Below are positions 47,728 to 57,978 of a DNA stretch of 64,000 nucleotides, piece by piece. The notes beneath the pieces were generated by a model, which had not been told where the DNA came from, made no database searches, and saw only the letters and a list, made by a program, of their open reading frames with translations. Position numbers and translations under genes: made by a program. This DNA comes from Campylobacteraceae bacterium (lineage in GTDB: Bacteria > Campylobacterota > Campylobacteria > Campylobacterales > Campylobacteraceae): positions 1 to 64,000 of the forward strand of contig JAISGD010000001.1 in assembly GCA_031263195.1 (NCBI GenBank). Reading direction: 5' to 3'. How positions within the stretch are numbered: position 1 is the first letter of the stretch; each line of letters opens with the position of its first letter.

Positions 47728-49115
47728 TCTGCATCCCCTTCAAAATCATAATCATATTCAGCTATACTCCTATATGGTTTACCGTTTAATAAAAAACCAC
47801 CCTCATTAAATTCCAATGTGCCTTTATATAGGCCATTTTCCGCTCTCATACCTGTCTTTTCTTCAAAAGTCTCAATACTCAAATTAATCTTTTCCTCATC
47901 CAACTTCTCTTGAAAAGCCTCATCATCTTTAGCATCATATCCATAATAATTTGTACTAATCTCTTGCTCAAAATATTTTTGAAGCGCTTCTTGCGCAAAT
48001 TCGAAGTCCATCTTCATAACGATATCTTTATTAAAATTTGTGTAGACGTTCATCAAATCTCCATTGCCGATATATTGTGCAAAGCCACTTACCTTACCGC
48101 TTTGATTGGCATATTTGCCGCTAAGCTCTTCAAGTACGATTTTAGGGTGTTTAGCAAGAATATCCGACATATATCCAAAAAGCGAAAGTAAAACAAAGCT
48201 CGCCTGAGAATCATTTGTAGGGTCTATTGTACTCAGAGCTTCGGTTATTTTCTTCATACTTTCCAAATCTAAATTTTCAAGATTGAAATTAAGCACAATA
48301 TCACTCAACAATACATCCTCTGCTTTATCAAAATCAACATATTTCAACTCACTAAACGAGATTTTATTGATATTTTTGATTGTGGATGATTCCCCTGTAT
48401 CAACATTTGAGCTTATGTTAAGTTTTGAGAGTAAAAAATTGACAGAATATCCGTCCGAAAATTCAATTTTATCTATATTGACACCGGAATCACCCATCCA
48501 AAGCCCATCTTTTTTATTTGAGTCAGATTTATATTTTTGTCCTTCTAAAATAAAAAATTTACCTAATGCACCGTCAAACTTAACAAACGGAATATCTGCA
48601 TCAAAATCAAGCTTATCTCTTCCAAAAGATATGAAAAAATTCATTTTTACATCTTGCCAAGTTATATTTTCATCTTCTCCTGAATACATGTCGTATTTGC
48701 TTGCATTACCGTTGTTTATAACTATATTGCTTTTGATTCCGCCAACTACGATGCTGCTTTTTAAGTCAAATTCTTGCTGTAAAATTTCAGAAGTTTCATC
48801 ATTATTAAAAATAATTTCACCTTTTGTATCTATGGAGCCGATTTTAAAAGGATTAAACCGCATACCAAATATCGCTTCGTGCTTTAGGGTTGCTATCGTA
48901 TTATCATTTTCCAAAATCTCTGTTTTGTAACTAGCTTTAAAAAGCGTCGTTTCAGCTTCAATTAATTTCCATTTTAATCCCGAATGCTCATATAAAATGC
49001 CATCATTATGATTAAAAAAAGCATTTACCTGTTTATTTGAATAATAAACGCCAAATGCAAAGTATCCGACCAACAAAACAAGTAAAACCAATATAAAAAC
49101 GGCTATTTTTTTCAT
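47724..49115 (-). CDS. DUF945 (YdgA-like) family protein, paralog 2
   Basis: N-terminal TM, FGVYYSNKQVNAFFNH, LIEAETTLFKASYKTEI; tandem paralog of the next gene. Confidence 0.7.
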   Translation of the reverse strand: MKKIAVFILVLLVLLVGYFAFGVYYSNKQVNAFFNHNDGILYEHSGLKWKLIEAETTLFKASYKTEILENDNTIATLKHEAIFGMRFNPFKIGSIDTKGEIIFNNDETSEILQQEFDLKSSIVVGGIKSNIVINNGNASKYDMYSGEDENITWQDVKMNFFISFGRDKLDFDADIPFVKFDGALGKFFILEGQKYKSDSNKKDGLWMGDSGVNIDKIEFSDGYSVNFLLSKLNISSNVDTGESSTIKNINKISFSELKYVDFDKAEDVLLSDIVLNFNLENLDLESMKKITEALSTIDPTNDSQASFVLLSLFGYMSDILAKHPKIVLEELSGKYANQSGKVSGFAQYIGNGDLMNVYTNFNKDIVMKMDFEFAQEALQKYFEQEISTNYYGYDAKDDEAFQEKLDEEKINLSIETFEEKTGMRAENGLYKGTLEFNEGGFLLNGKPYRSIAEYDYDFEGDAE

Positions 49116-49196
49116 AAAAACTCCTAAAATAAAGGTTATATTTTATCCAAGTAAACTTAATCTATAGTATTTAATGATGTTTTATGGTTCAGAAGA

Positions 49197-49273
49197 TGGT
49201 GGGTCCTGCAGGACTCGAACCTGCGACCAACCCGTTATGAGCGGGTTGCTCTAACCAACTGAGCTAAGGACCC
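49197..49273 (-). tRNA. tRNA with CAT anticodon (elongator Met or lysidine-modified Ile2)
   Basis: GGGTCCTTAGCTCAGTTGGTTAGAGCAACCCGCTCATAACGGGTTGGTCGCAGGTTCGAGTCCTGCAGGACCCACCA; loop CTCATAA. Confidence 0.94.
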
Positions 49274-49320
49274 AAAAAGTTTTAAGGGTGAAATTATAAC
49301 TATCTTTCCTTAAAAACAAT

Positions 49321-50553
49321 TTATGAGTGATATTTGATCAGTTTATGTGCGGGATCAAAGCGAAATGCCAATAAATTTTCCAAGATACCAAAAAATATCA
49401 TAAAAGTGACAAAACTGCTGCCACCATAACTGAAAAACGGCAGCGGGATACCCACAACCGGCGCAAAACCAATTGTCATAGCGATATTCGCACTCATATG
49501 TATAAAAAGTACAAACGCTATACCTGTAACCATCACTCGCGTAAAATAGTCATTTTTAAAAGTAATCGAAAGCGTTATGAGATGAAATATCAAAAGCGCG
49601 TACAACAAAAGTAACGTAAACCCTCCAAAAAAACCTTTACGCTCAATTAGAGCAGGAAATATAAAATCACTTGTTGCTATAGGTAAAAATTTAAATTGTG
49701 TTTGCGTCGCCTCATCCTTATTTTTGCCGAGCAATCCGCCTGAACCTATCGCGATAATAGACTGCTCGACATGATAACTTGGTTTATCACTCAAAAAATC
49801 GGAAATTCTTTTTTTCTGGTAATCATGCAAAAAACTATATGCTACAGGACTTCCCACTGCAACAATCAGAGCAAAAAGTATCCATACACGTTTATTGACG
49901 CCTATGATAAAAAGTACGCCGTATCCCATAAACAATAACACAATAGCGGTTCCAAGATCAGGCTGTTTAGCTATTAATAAAAAAGGCAGCAGTATAAAAC
50001 CGCTTATCTTCATAAAATCTTTATAACCGTATCCGTCTTGCGACGGCGGCATCTGTTTGACGATATAACACAGCATCAGCAAAAAAATAGGTTTAAAAAT
50101 TTCCGACGGCTGAATAGTAAAATCCGTAAACGGTAAACTGAGCCACCTTTGGCCGCCAAGTTTCTCGGAACCGAAAAATTCCACACTCAATAACAGCGCT
50201 ATACCTATCCAATAAAAAAATGGTATAAGCCATTCAACTTTTCTAATCGGAATCAAAAAAAAGAGCAAAAAGACGCAAAGTCCCACAGAAAAATATATAA
50301 TCTGCTTTGTCGCCAACATTGTGCTTGATTCCAATATAAGATAGTGTGAAAGCGCGACAATAGGTATAACGATGATAGGTATAAGAAAATCGAAATGGGT
50401 GATAATGCGTCTATCTACATACAGCAAGTGAAAATCCGTCTTTAAAAAAAATTTCTGTATTATAACAGATAACAAATCAAAATAGGAATAAAATGTCGAC
50501 AAAAAGATTTGTATGCCATATTTCAAGTATACGATTAGACCATTTCTTAACAA
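49321..50553 (-). CDS. rodA: Rod-shape determining protein RodA (5' end of ORF over-extended)
   Basis: GGQRWLSLPFTDFTIQPSEIFKPIFLLML, KQPDLGTAIVLLFMGYG, FIFPALIERKGFFGG, PLPFFSYGGSSF. True start probably about 50.41-50.43 kb. Confidence 0.88.
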   Translation of the reverse strand: MLRNGLIVYLKYGIQIFLSTFYSYFDLLSVIIQKFFLKTDFHLLYVDRRIITHFDFLIPIIVIPIVALSHYLILESSTMLATKQIIYFSVGLCVFLLFFLIPIRKVEWLIPFFYWIGIALLLSVEFFGSEKLGGQRWLSLPFTDFTIQPSEIFKPIFLLMLCYIVKQMPPSQDGYGYKDFMKISGFILLPFLLIAKQPDLGTAIVLLFMGYGVLFIIGVNKRVWILFALIVAVGSPVAYSFLHDYQKKRISDFLSDKPSYHVEQSIIAIGSGGLLGKNKDEATQTQFKFLPIATSDFIFPALIERKGFFGGFTLLLLYALLIFHLITLSITFKNDYFTRVMVTGIAFVLFIHMSANIAMTIGFAPVVGIPLPFFSYGGSSFVTFMIFFGILENLLAFRFDPAHKLIKYHS

Positions 50554-51461
50554 TCTGTCTTAGTACTTCAAGAAACCGCGTAACCGAACTCATAAAAAAT
50601 GCATTTGTATCCGTCAATAACATAAAGCAGACAAAAGCCGGTCTGAAATTAAAAGAAAATGACGCCGTCACGATACAACTTCCAGAGTTAAAAAAAAGTG
50701 AAAGCAAAGAGGTTGACTTTGATATTCCCATAGTTTTTGAAGATAATGATATTCTAATCATCAATAAACCGCCTCATTTAACCGTCCACCCTGCCCCAAG
50801 CGTCAAAGAACCTACTTTGGTTGACTGGCTTAAGTCCAAAAATATCTCTTTATCCACTTTAAGCGGCGAAGAGCGTAACGGTATAGTCCACAGAATAGAT
50901 AAAGATACAAGCGGTGCGCTCATTGTTGCCAAAAATAACGCCGCTCATATGAATTTAGCCAAACAGCTTGAAAATAGAACTTTAGGACGTTATTATCTGG
51001 CGCTTATAGATTATCCTCTAAAAAATGATACGATAGTAGATAAGCCTGTCGGCAGAAATCCAAAAAACCGTCTAAAAATGGCTATCGTCCAAAACGGCAG
51101 AGCCGCTAAAAGCGCATTTTGTTCACTGCTAACGAATGAAAAAGAGGAAATAGAATTAATCGCCGCCAAACTCTTTACAGGAAGAACGCACCAAATAAGG
51201 GTACATTTAAGTGCTTTGGGACGTCATATTTTAGGCGATGATTTATACGGTTTTAAGAGCCAAAAAGATAAAATTAATAGAGTTATGTTGCACGCTTATT
51301 GTTTATACCTGATTCATCCTGCAAGCGGCGAAAAGATGATTTTTACCGCACCGTTGTATGATGACTTTGAGGAACAGCTGTTAAAATTTTTTACAAAGGA
51401 GAAACTCAATGAAACGCTTTGCGCCGACGCTATTACTTTGCGCCTTAATACTACTTCTTAG
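50493..51461 (+). CDS. RluA/RluD-family pseudouridine synthase
   Basis: S4 domain then NGIVHRIDKDTSGALIVAKN, FTGRTHQIRVHLSALGRHILGDDLYG. Confidence 0.92.
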   Translation: MSTKRFVCHISSIRLDHFLTICLSTSRNRVTELIKNAFVSVNNIKQTKAGLKLKENDAVTIQLPELKKSESKEVDFDIPIVFEDNDILIINKPPHLTVHPAPSVKEPTLVDWLKSKNISLSTLSGEERNGIVHRIDKDTSGALIVAKNNAAHMNLAKQLENRTLGRYYLALIDYPLKNDTIVDKPVGRNPKNRLKMAIVQNGRAAKSAFCSLLTNEKEEIELIAAKLFTGRTHQIRVHLSALGRHILGDDLYGFKSQKDKINRVMLHAYCLYLIHPASGEKMIFTAPLYDDFEEQLLKFFTKEKLNETLCADAITLRLNTTS

Positions 51462-52647
51462 CGGTTGTCAAAATCCGGCACTTCCGGAAAAACCTGTCAT
51501 TGACCCGAGTCTGCCGATAGTCACAAATATAAAAACACTTCCCGATATAACGCAAATCGCTCTTGAGTGGTCGCCCGTTTATGATTTGAGCGTTGAAGGA
51601 TATCATATCTATAGAGGTAATACCAACAATAGTACACTTGAGCGTATAGCGACCATAAGCGATAAATATACCGCTCATTTTACAGATACAAAACTTGCGT
51701 ACGACACCGAATATATATACAGGATCAGCACATTCTCAAAAAATAAACGTGAGTCGAATCCAAGCCAGCCAATAAGAGTGGCTACAAAAAATCTTATAGA
51801 GCCTGTTCCATATGTACAGGCAATGTTAGGACTTCCCAATCGTATAAAACTTATTTGGCGCCCGCATCCATCGGAGAGAATATCTTCGTATGTTATTGAG
51901 AGAAACGATTTTAGTTCAACAAAATGGTCATACTTGGCTTCTGTGGAGGGCAGATTAAGCGCAGAATACATAGACAGCGGATTAGACAGCAGTAAATCAT
52001 ACAGATATAGAGTCATTGCTAAAACTTATGACGGCATCCTGTCAGCTCCAAGTCAAATCGTAAGCGCGCAGACAAAACAGCTTCCGCCTATTGTGGACAA
52101 TCTCAAAGCCAGTCGCGATTTACCGCGCAAAATAGCTATTTTATGGGATGCATCAACTAACGATATTGCGCATTACAATGTCTACAGAGCCAACTTCTCA
52201 AACCTCTTCTATACTCTTTTACTTACAACAAAAGCCACAAGCTATGAAGACACCATAAAAGATGACGGCGCAGCAAGGTATTATTATGTGACGGTTACTG
52301 ATAAAGACGGCTTGGAGTCTCCAAGGCAAGCCGCGCCTGTGATGGGGGTTACGCTTGAAGCACCGTCGTCTCCAAGCATAAACGTAATAAGACATGACGC
52401 TTCCAATGTACTTCTTGGCTGGAACGACAACTCTGCAAGAGCTGAAAGATATCGAATAGAACGCACAAGTAAAAGCGGTACGCTCATTTATACAAATGTA
52501 ATGCATAACACTTTTGTAGATAAAGATGTAATGCCTGGCATTGAATACAGTTATACCGTTTATGCTATTGACGTCAACGGTCTTGTATCCAAACCTTCGA
52601 CAAAGGCTATTATTACTATACCTAATGTTCAATCCACCGTAAACTAA
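51409..52647 (+). CDS. Lipoprotein with several fibronectin type III domains
   Basis: MKRFAPTLLLCALILLLSGCQNPA lipobox; repeats LEWSPVYDLSVEGYHIYRG, ILWDASTNDIAHYNVYRA, LGWNDNSARAERYRIERT. Confidence 0.85.
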   Translation: MKRFAPTLLLCALILLLSGCQNPALPEKPVIDPSLPIVTNIKTLPDITQIALEWSPVYDLSVEGYHIYRGNTNNSTLERIATISDKYTAHFTDTKLAYDTEYIYRISTFSKNKRESNPSQPIRVATKNLIEPVPYVQAMLGLPNRIKLIWRPHPSERISSYVIERNDFSSTKWSYLASVEGRLSAEYIDSGLDSSKSYRYRVIAKTYDGILSAPSQIVSAQTKQLPPIVDNLKASRDLPRKIAILWDASTNDIAHYNVYRANFSNLFYTLLLTTKATSYEDTIKDDGAARYYYVTVTDKDGLESPRQAAPVMGVTLEAPSSPSINVIRHDASNVLLGWNDNSARAERYRIERTSKSGTLIYTNVMHNTFVDKDVMPGIEYSYTVYAIDVNGLVSKPSTKAIITIPNVQSTVN

Positions 52648-52655
52648 AATAGTCT

Positions 52656-53819
52656 ATGCCCAACTTAATAACTAAGACTATTATCAAACCTCAGCTGCCG
52701 TTTAGCGGCGGCAGGTGCGATTTTCTATGGGAAGTAAACTCCGATAACTCAGACTATATTTTGACACGTTGCACAGAAGAAGAATTTTTTATACAGATAA
52801 AAGGCAAAGAACCGAGAATTATAGTAAAAGGTGAAAAAATTTCTCGCCCCTCACAAGTTATATTTTTACAAAACGCACTTGAAGAGTATGCCAAAAAAGC
52901 CTCCTGCGATATTATCGCAAGCAATATTATTCCTGCATCCAATAGACAAAAAGAGAGAAATTCCATCATTAAAGAGATAGATTTTTTCGCGCAAAATTTT
53001 GCATTTGAAAAAGAGTTATTTTTGGAGATAGGATTCGGCAGCGGCAGGCATCTTTTATATCAAGCTAAAAACAATCCGAATAAACTCATAATAGGTATAG
53101 AGATACATAAGCCATCCATTGAGCAAGTCGCCAAGCAGTGCGATATTTTGGGACTTAAAAATGTAATTTTAATTAATTACGACTCAAGGATTTTGATGGA
53201 ATTTTTACGCTCGAACTCTATTTCCAAAATCTTCATTCACTTCCCTGTTCCATGGGATAAAAAACCGCACAGAAGAGTTATAAGTCCATATTTTGTAAAT
53301 GAAGCGCTGAGGATTTTAACAGTTGGCGGCACGCTTGAGCTTAGAACGGACAGTCATATGTATTACGCCTATGCGCTTGATATTTTTATGCAAAATACAT
53401 ATGCCAATGTGAGAATTTTTAAAAATTTTGACCTTAAAATCAGCAGTAAGTATGAAGACCGATGGAAGAGATTGGAAAAAAATATCTATGATATTGTATT
53501 AACAAATACTCAATTATATCCCGAAAATAGCCCGCTTGCAAAACTTAGCTTTGATTATTTAAATAATATTGATAAAATTATACGAGATTTTATCCCTAAA
53601 CTTTTTAGAGGGGATGATTTTTTTGTACACTTTGAAGAGATACATACGGGCTGTAAAAAAGCCGTGATAAAAGTCGCATTTGGAGCTTATGAGAGAGCCG
53701 AGCACTTATTTATCATCGTCGAAGAAAATAAAATATCATATTTTCCAAATGGCGCATATGCCGTAAAAGCAAACAAAAAAGCGCATGAAATTATAAAAAA
53801 GTGGTTATATGGGTGGTAG
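52656..53819 (+). CDS. trmB: tRNA (guanine-N7-)-methyltransferase, long epsilon-type
   Basis: LFLEIGFGSGRHLLYQAKNNPNKLIIGIEIHKPSIEQV, IFIHFPVPWDKKPHRRVISP. Confidence 0.9.
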   Translation: MPNLITKTIIKPQLPFSGGRCDFLWEVNSDNSDYILTRCTEEEFFIQIKGKEPRIIVKGEKISRPSQVIFLQNALEEYAKKASCDIIASNIIPASNRQKERNSIIKEIDFFAQNFAFEKELFLEIGFGSGRHLLYQAKNNPNKLIIGIEIHKPSIEQVAKQCDILGLKNVILINYDSRILMEFLRSNSISKIFIHFPVPWDKKPHRRVISPYFVNEALRILTVGGTLELRTDSHMYYAYALDIFMQNTYANVRIFKNFDLKISSKYEDRWKRLEKNIYDIVLTNTQLYPENSPLAKLSFDYLNNIDKIIRDFIPKLFRGDDFFVHFEEIHTGCKKAVIKVAFGAYERAEHLFIIVEENKISYFPNGAYAVKANKKAHEIIKKWLYGW

Positions 53820-54480
53820 TCTAATCGATATGAGTTCGCTATCTTTAGGATATGGCGGCAAACCTGTTATTGTAGATGCTACGGCTATTATAGAACAGAA
53901 AGATTTTGTATTTATAGTAGGTAAAAGCGGCAGCGGCAAGAGTACTATCTTAAAATCAGTATATGGAGAGATAACGCCCAGTGCCGGCAACTTGAGTGTT
54001 TGCGGGCTTGATATGAAGAATATCACTAATGCGAAACTGGACACTCTAAGACGTCATATAGGCATTGTTTTTCAAGATTATAGACTTATAAACGAATGGA
54101 CAATCGAAAAAAATGTAATGCTACCTCTAATAATAAACGGTTTCGCGAAATCCGTCTGTATCAATCAAGCGCATAAACTTTTAAAGCATGTCAAGCTTTT
54201 GCATAAAGCAAATAAGTACCCCTTGGAATTAAGCGGTGGCGAGCAGCAAAGAGTCGCAATGGCAAGAGCGTTAGCACACAACCCTGTACTGATATTGGCA
54301 GATGAGCCGACAGGCAATCTTGATGATTACTCAAGCGAAGTAATATGGAATCTGCTTCGCAGCGCGAAAGAGTTTTTAAATACAACAGTAGTAGTAGTAA
54401 CGCATCATATACCATCAACAATTAACATTCATTATAAACACTTTTTTATAGACGAAGGCTTTTTGCATGAGATTGTTTAG
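53809..54480 (+). CDS. ftsE: Cell-division ABC ATPase FtsE
   Basis: [49 protein letters not shown]; followed by ftsX. Confidence 0.9.
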   Translation: MGGSLIDMSSLSLGYGGKPVIVDATAIIEQKDFVFIVGKSGSGKSTILKSVYGEITPSAGNLSVCGLDMKNITNAKLDTLRRHIGIVFQDYRLINEWTIEKNVMLPLIINGFAKSVCINQAHKLLKHVKLLHKANKYPLELSGGEQQRVAMARALAHNPVLILADEPTGNLDDYSSEVIWNLLRSAKEFLNTTVVVVTHHIPSTINIHYKHFFIDEGFLHEIV

Positions 54481-55276
54481 AAACCACTTTTCTGTTCTTT
54501 TTTCTCTCTTCGTACTACTCTGTAGCTTACAATTTGTTGTGCTTGTGAATAAAATCCTCAACGAATATGAAAATTATCTTATAGATGACTACTCTGTTGT
54601 TATCAGTTCCAATAATCCCTTAAATAAAGAAGAGCTCATAAAATATAAGCCGATTATCAAATCAATAGAAGAGATTGACACGACAACGGTTTTGGAACGT
54701 TTTAAAAACGACATGGCTTTTTCATATATGGAGAATCTTAAAGAGTCAATGCCGAAATTTTACACGCTAAAGCTTGAGCGTTTCCCATCCGATACTATCG
54801 CAAACTCATTAAAAAACGATCTTTTGAAATACCCATCGGTTACAAGAGTGGAGATTTTTGCCAAAACATACAACAAAATCTATCATATATTAAAACTTTT
54901 AAACTTTATCGTATCCGTTTTTACTGTTTTTATCACTATTATCTCACTGCTTCTTATTACAAAACAGATGCGCATCTGGACTTATGAGCATCAAGAAAGA
55001 ATATTTGTGATGAATCTTTTCGGGGCTTCATTTTGGCGCAAAAGCGCGGTCTTGTATAAAATGGCTATTACTGACTCCGTAATAGCCGCATTTTGTACAA
55101 CTGTGATCTTTTATATATTTGACAAAATTCCTATTGCCGTTAGCGCATTGTCCCAATTAAATATCAAAGCGCCGCCATTTAATGTTTTAGCAGAAGGTGG
55201 CACACTATTTGGCATCGCGCTTATCATATCCATAGTTTCAACAACTTTAGCGATGATGAAAGTAAAACAGGTTTAA
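54467..55276 (+). CDS. ftsX: FtsX-like permease
   Basis: 269 aa; N-terminal TM, three C-terminal TMs, QERIFVMNLFGASFWRKS. Confidence 0.88.
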   Translation: MRLFRNHFSVLFSLFVLLCSLQFVVLVNKILNEYENYLIDDYSVVISSNNPLNKEELIKYKPIIKSIEEIDTTTVLERFKNDMAFSYMENLKESMPKFYTLKLERFPSDTIANSLKNDLLKYPSVTRVEIFAKTYNKIYHILKLLNFIVSVFTVFITIISLLLITKQMRIWTYEHQERIFVMNLFGASFWRKSAVLYKMAITDSVIAAFCTTVIFYIFDKIPIAVSALSQLNIKAPPFNVLAEGGTLFGIALIISIVSTTLAMMKVKQV

Positions 55277-56454
55277 TGAAAAAAGTTTTTTTAGCTCTAT
55301 CCCTAGTATTATGCTGTCTATCTGCAAATACGGACTCTCAAATAGCTAACAATACAAAAACACTTGAGAATAAAGAGCAGCTTGAAAAAATTCTGAAACG
55401 AGAGCTTAGCGAAATATCAAAAACGCTTCAAAAAGAAGAGAGTGCGCTCAAAAAAACTCAAGATGAGATTGGCAAATTAAACGATGAGATAGCTAAGCAG
55501 CAAAAAGAGGTAGACGGTATTAGAGGTGAGCTTGCAAATCTGCAAACAAGCAATAAAGAGCTTAAAAAAGAACAGGAAGAGATAGAAAAAAATATCGTAA
55601 AGATAGTTGCGCAGGATTTTTCATACTTTTTAGTCATAGACAACGGTTATGAAGAAGGGATAGAGAGTATTATCACCGATGAAGCTTTAAAACAGCTAAG
55701 TACAGCAGCAAGTATGGATTTGAAGGAGTATGCCAAAAAGTATACTAAAACAAATGAAAAGATAAAACTGTCAAATGAACGGCTCAAAGTAATACAGCAT
55801 AAAATAGATGAGTTAGCGGCAAAAAAGAAGAGTCTAGATACTCTAAAAAACAGTAGAACCAAAACAATATCCAATGTAGCAAAAGAGAAGAGCGAATATA
55901 CGGAACGCATCAAAACTATACAAAGAGAAAAGGCAGAATTGCAAAAGACGCTGGATGGATTGAAGATTTTGCAGCTGGACAGAAATGCAACCGCTGTTGT
56001 TGTGCCTGAAAACTTTGAGAGTGTCAGAAAACTCGGCTCGTCATATCAATCAAGTAAAGTACGCTCATACAAAGGCACAAAAACTATTGCGCCGCTTGGC
56101 AAATTTACAATAGAACAGAAATTCGGAGATTATATAGACCCGATATATAATATAAAGATTTTTAATGAATCAATAGTGCTGCGCTCAACTACTCCAAATA
56201 GCGAAGTAAAAAATGTACTTGACGGTAAAGTAGTTTTTGCCAAAGAGACTTCTATACTGAAAAACGTTATAATTGTTGAAAATTCTAATGGTATTCATAC
56301 AATTTACGCGCAACTTTCAAAAATAGCGCCAACTATTCAAGCAGGCGAAAAGATAAAAAAGGGTTATGTGATAGGCAGAATTGATAGGGATTTGACCTTT
56401 GAAGTTACACAAAAAAACTATCACATAAACCCGCTTGAGTTGATAACTTATTAG
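55276..56454 (+). CDS. EnvC-like murein hydrolase activator (M23)
   Basis: Signal peptide, long coiled coil, C-terminal LytM-like domain (VLDGKVVFAKETSILKNVIIVENSNGIHTIYAQL). Confidence 0.88.
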   Translation: MKKVFLALSLVLCCLSANTDSQIANNTKTLENKEQLEKILKRELSEISKTLQKEESALKKTQDEIGKLNDEIAKQQKEVDGIRGELANLQTSNKELKKEQEEIEKNIVKIVAQDFSYFLVIDNGYEEGIESIITDEALKQLSTAASMDLKEYAKKYTKTNEKIKLSNERLKVIQHKIDELAAKKKSLDTLKNSRTKTISNVAKEKSEYTERIKTIQREKAELQKTLDGLKILQLDRNATAVVVPENFESVRKLGSSYQSSKVRSYKGTKTIAPLGKFTIEQKFGDYIDPIYNIKIFNESIVLRSTTPNSEVKNVLDGKVVFAKETSILKNVIIVENSNGIHTIYAQLSKIAPTIQAGEKIKKGYVIGRIDRDLTFEVTQKNYHINPLELITY

Positions 56455-56852
56455 ATTATTTTTTTTACAAACACTCTGTTTGTCTTTGTCGGCTTCACAA
56501 TTACTCTCTCATTTACACTAAAATTCTCCTCTTTGCCGACATCATACTGCCACATTGTACCGCGAAATTCTACCAAGCCTCCCTCTTTAATAACACCTTC
56601 ACCCTCTTCCAGCAAAAATTCATCTTTTATTTTTTTGCCGAGCATCTTTTCCGCAAGTCGTTTTCTAAAAACTATCATCAGCGCAAGTCCGATAGCGAGC
56701 CCTATTACGCCTTGTATTATCCAATCTTCCGAGCCTATCGCCCATCCGAATGCTCCGCTTATGATAAGTCCGAGTCCATACCATAAAAGATAAAAGCTTC
56801 CAACCGCAACCTCAAGCGCTAAAATAATAACGCCTATAATTAGTATCCACAT
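56451..56852 (-). CDS. NfeD-family protein
   Basis: 133 aa; N-terminal TMs and OB-like C-terminus (GEGVIKEGGLVEFRGTMWQYDV); next to SPFH gene. Confidence 0.8.
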   Translation of the reverse strand: MWILIIGVIILALEVAVGSFYLLWYGLGLIISGAFGWAIGSEDWIIQGVIGLAIGLALMIVFRKRLAEKMLGKKIKDEFLLEEGEGVIKEGGLVEFRGTMWQYDVGKEENFSVNERVIVKPTKTNRVFVKKII

Positions 56853-57769
56853 TATTCATCCGTTTTTTTAAACATATCTTTTAAAATCGTCAAAGAGCCT
56901 ACTAAATCCACTGCTTCATAAGGTACAATTATCTTATCTTTTGAAGGATTTTTAGCCAATTCGTTGAAAGCGGATATTCTGTCTTTCACCAATAGATACT
57001 CTGCTGATTTCTCATTTCTACTCATGGCGTCAGATATCATAAACATAGCTTCCTGCTGCGCTTTTGCGATTGCTTTTACCTGAAACGCTTCTGCTTCGGC
57101 CAAACGCTCTATAGCTTCGGCTTTTAAAAACTGCTCTGCCCTGTAGGCTTCGGACTGTCTGATGACAGCTTCTTTTTCGGCTTGCGCTTTAAGCTCTATC
57201 GCTCTTTTTTCCCGTTCCGCTTTCATTTGCATACTCATCGCTTCTTGTATCTCTTTAGGTACTGCTATATCGCTTATTTCTATCCTTGTAACTTTCGTTC
57301 CCCAGTTAGAACCTGCATCATCAAGTATGATAAGAATACGTGAATTTATCTTTTCACGATTACTCAAAATCTCATCAAGCGTCATTGAACCTATTTCGCT
57401 TCTTAATGTCGTCAAAGCAAGATTGGCTACCGCTATTTGATAGTTTGTAACATTATATGTAGTCTTATAAGCGTCAACTACCGCAATAAAGACTATACCA
57501 TCTATCTGTATTGTAACATTATCCCGTGTGATGACAGGCTGACGCGGAATATTGATAATATGTTCTTTGGTGCTTAAAACCGTCTGCACTTTATCGAAAA
57601 ACGGTATAATTAAATGAAAACCGCCGCTAAGACTTCGGCTGAATTTACCAAGTCTCTCCACCATATGTATCTCTGCCTGCGGCACTATAACCACACCTTT
57701 ATATATAACCAATACAACCATAATCGCCACAGCGATTAAAAAGACTTCTACGATAGATAAATCGCCCAT
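56852..57769 (-). CDS. SPFH/stomatin (QmcA-like) protein
   Basis: VVIVPQAEIHMVERLGKFSRSLSGGFHLIIPFFDKV, NVTIQIDGIVF, AEREKRAIELKAQAEKEA. Confidence 0.9.
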   Translation of the reverse strand: MGDLSIVEVFLIAVAIMVVLVIYKGVVIVPQAEIHMVERLGKFSRSLSGGFHLIIPFFDKVQTVLSTKEHIINIPRQPVITRDNVTIQIDGIVFIAVVDAYKTTYNVTNYQIAVANLALTTLRSEIGSMTLDEILSNREKINSRILIILDDAGSNWGTKVTRIEISDIAVPKEIQEAMSMQMKAEREKRAIELKAQAEKEAVIRQSEAYRAEQFLKAEAIERLAEAEAFQVKAIAKAQQEAMFMISDAMSRNEKSAEYLLVKDRISAFNELAKNPSKDKIIVPYEAVDLVGSLTILKDMFKKTDE

Positions 57770-57978
57770 TTTCAGACTCCTGATTCGGAAAAATTTGCCC
57801 ATTTTAACTAAAATGTTCTTAATTATACTTATATCATCAAAAACGCTAATTTGCAATACTACTAATTTGTTAGCTGACGGAATACCGCTTTTTTCGGGCT
57901 TAACTTAAGCATAGAATAATTTAGAGAGTCTTATTTGTACAGATTAAAACAACACACTTTGGTAAACTTCAATTGATA

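Noticed and set aside
48283-48930. 215-aa plus-strand ORF opposite the DUF945 gene
   Set aside because: Ser/Leu/Ile-rich translation typical of antisense reading; the minus-strand ORF has TM anchor and paralog support.
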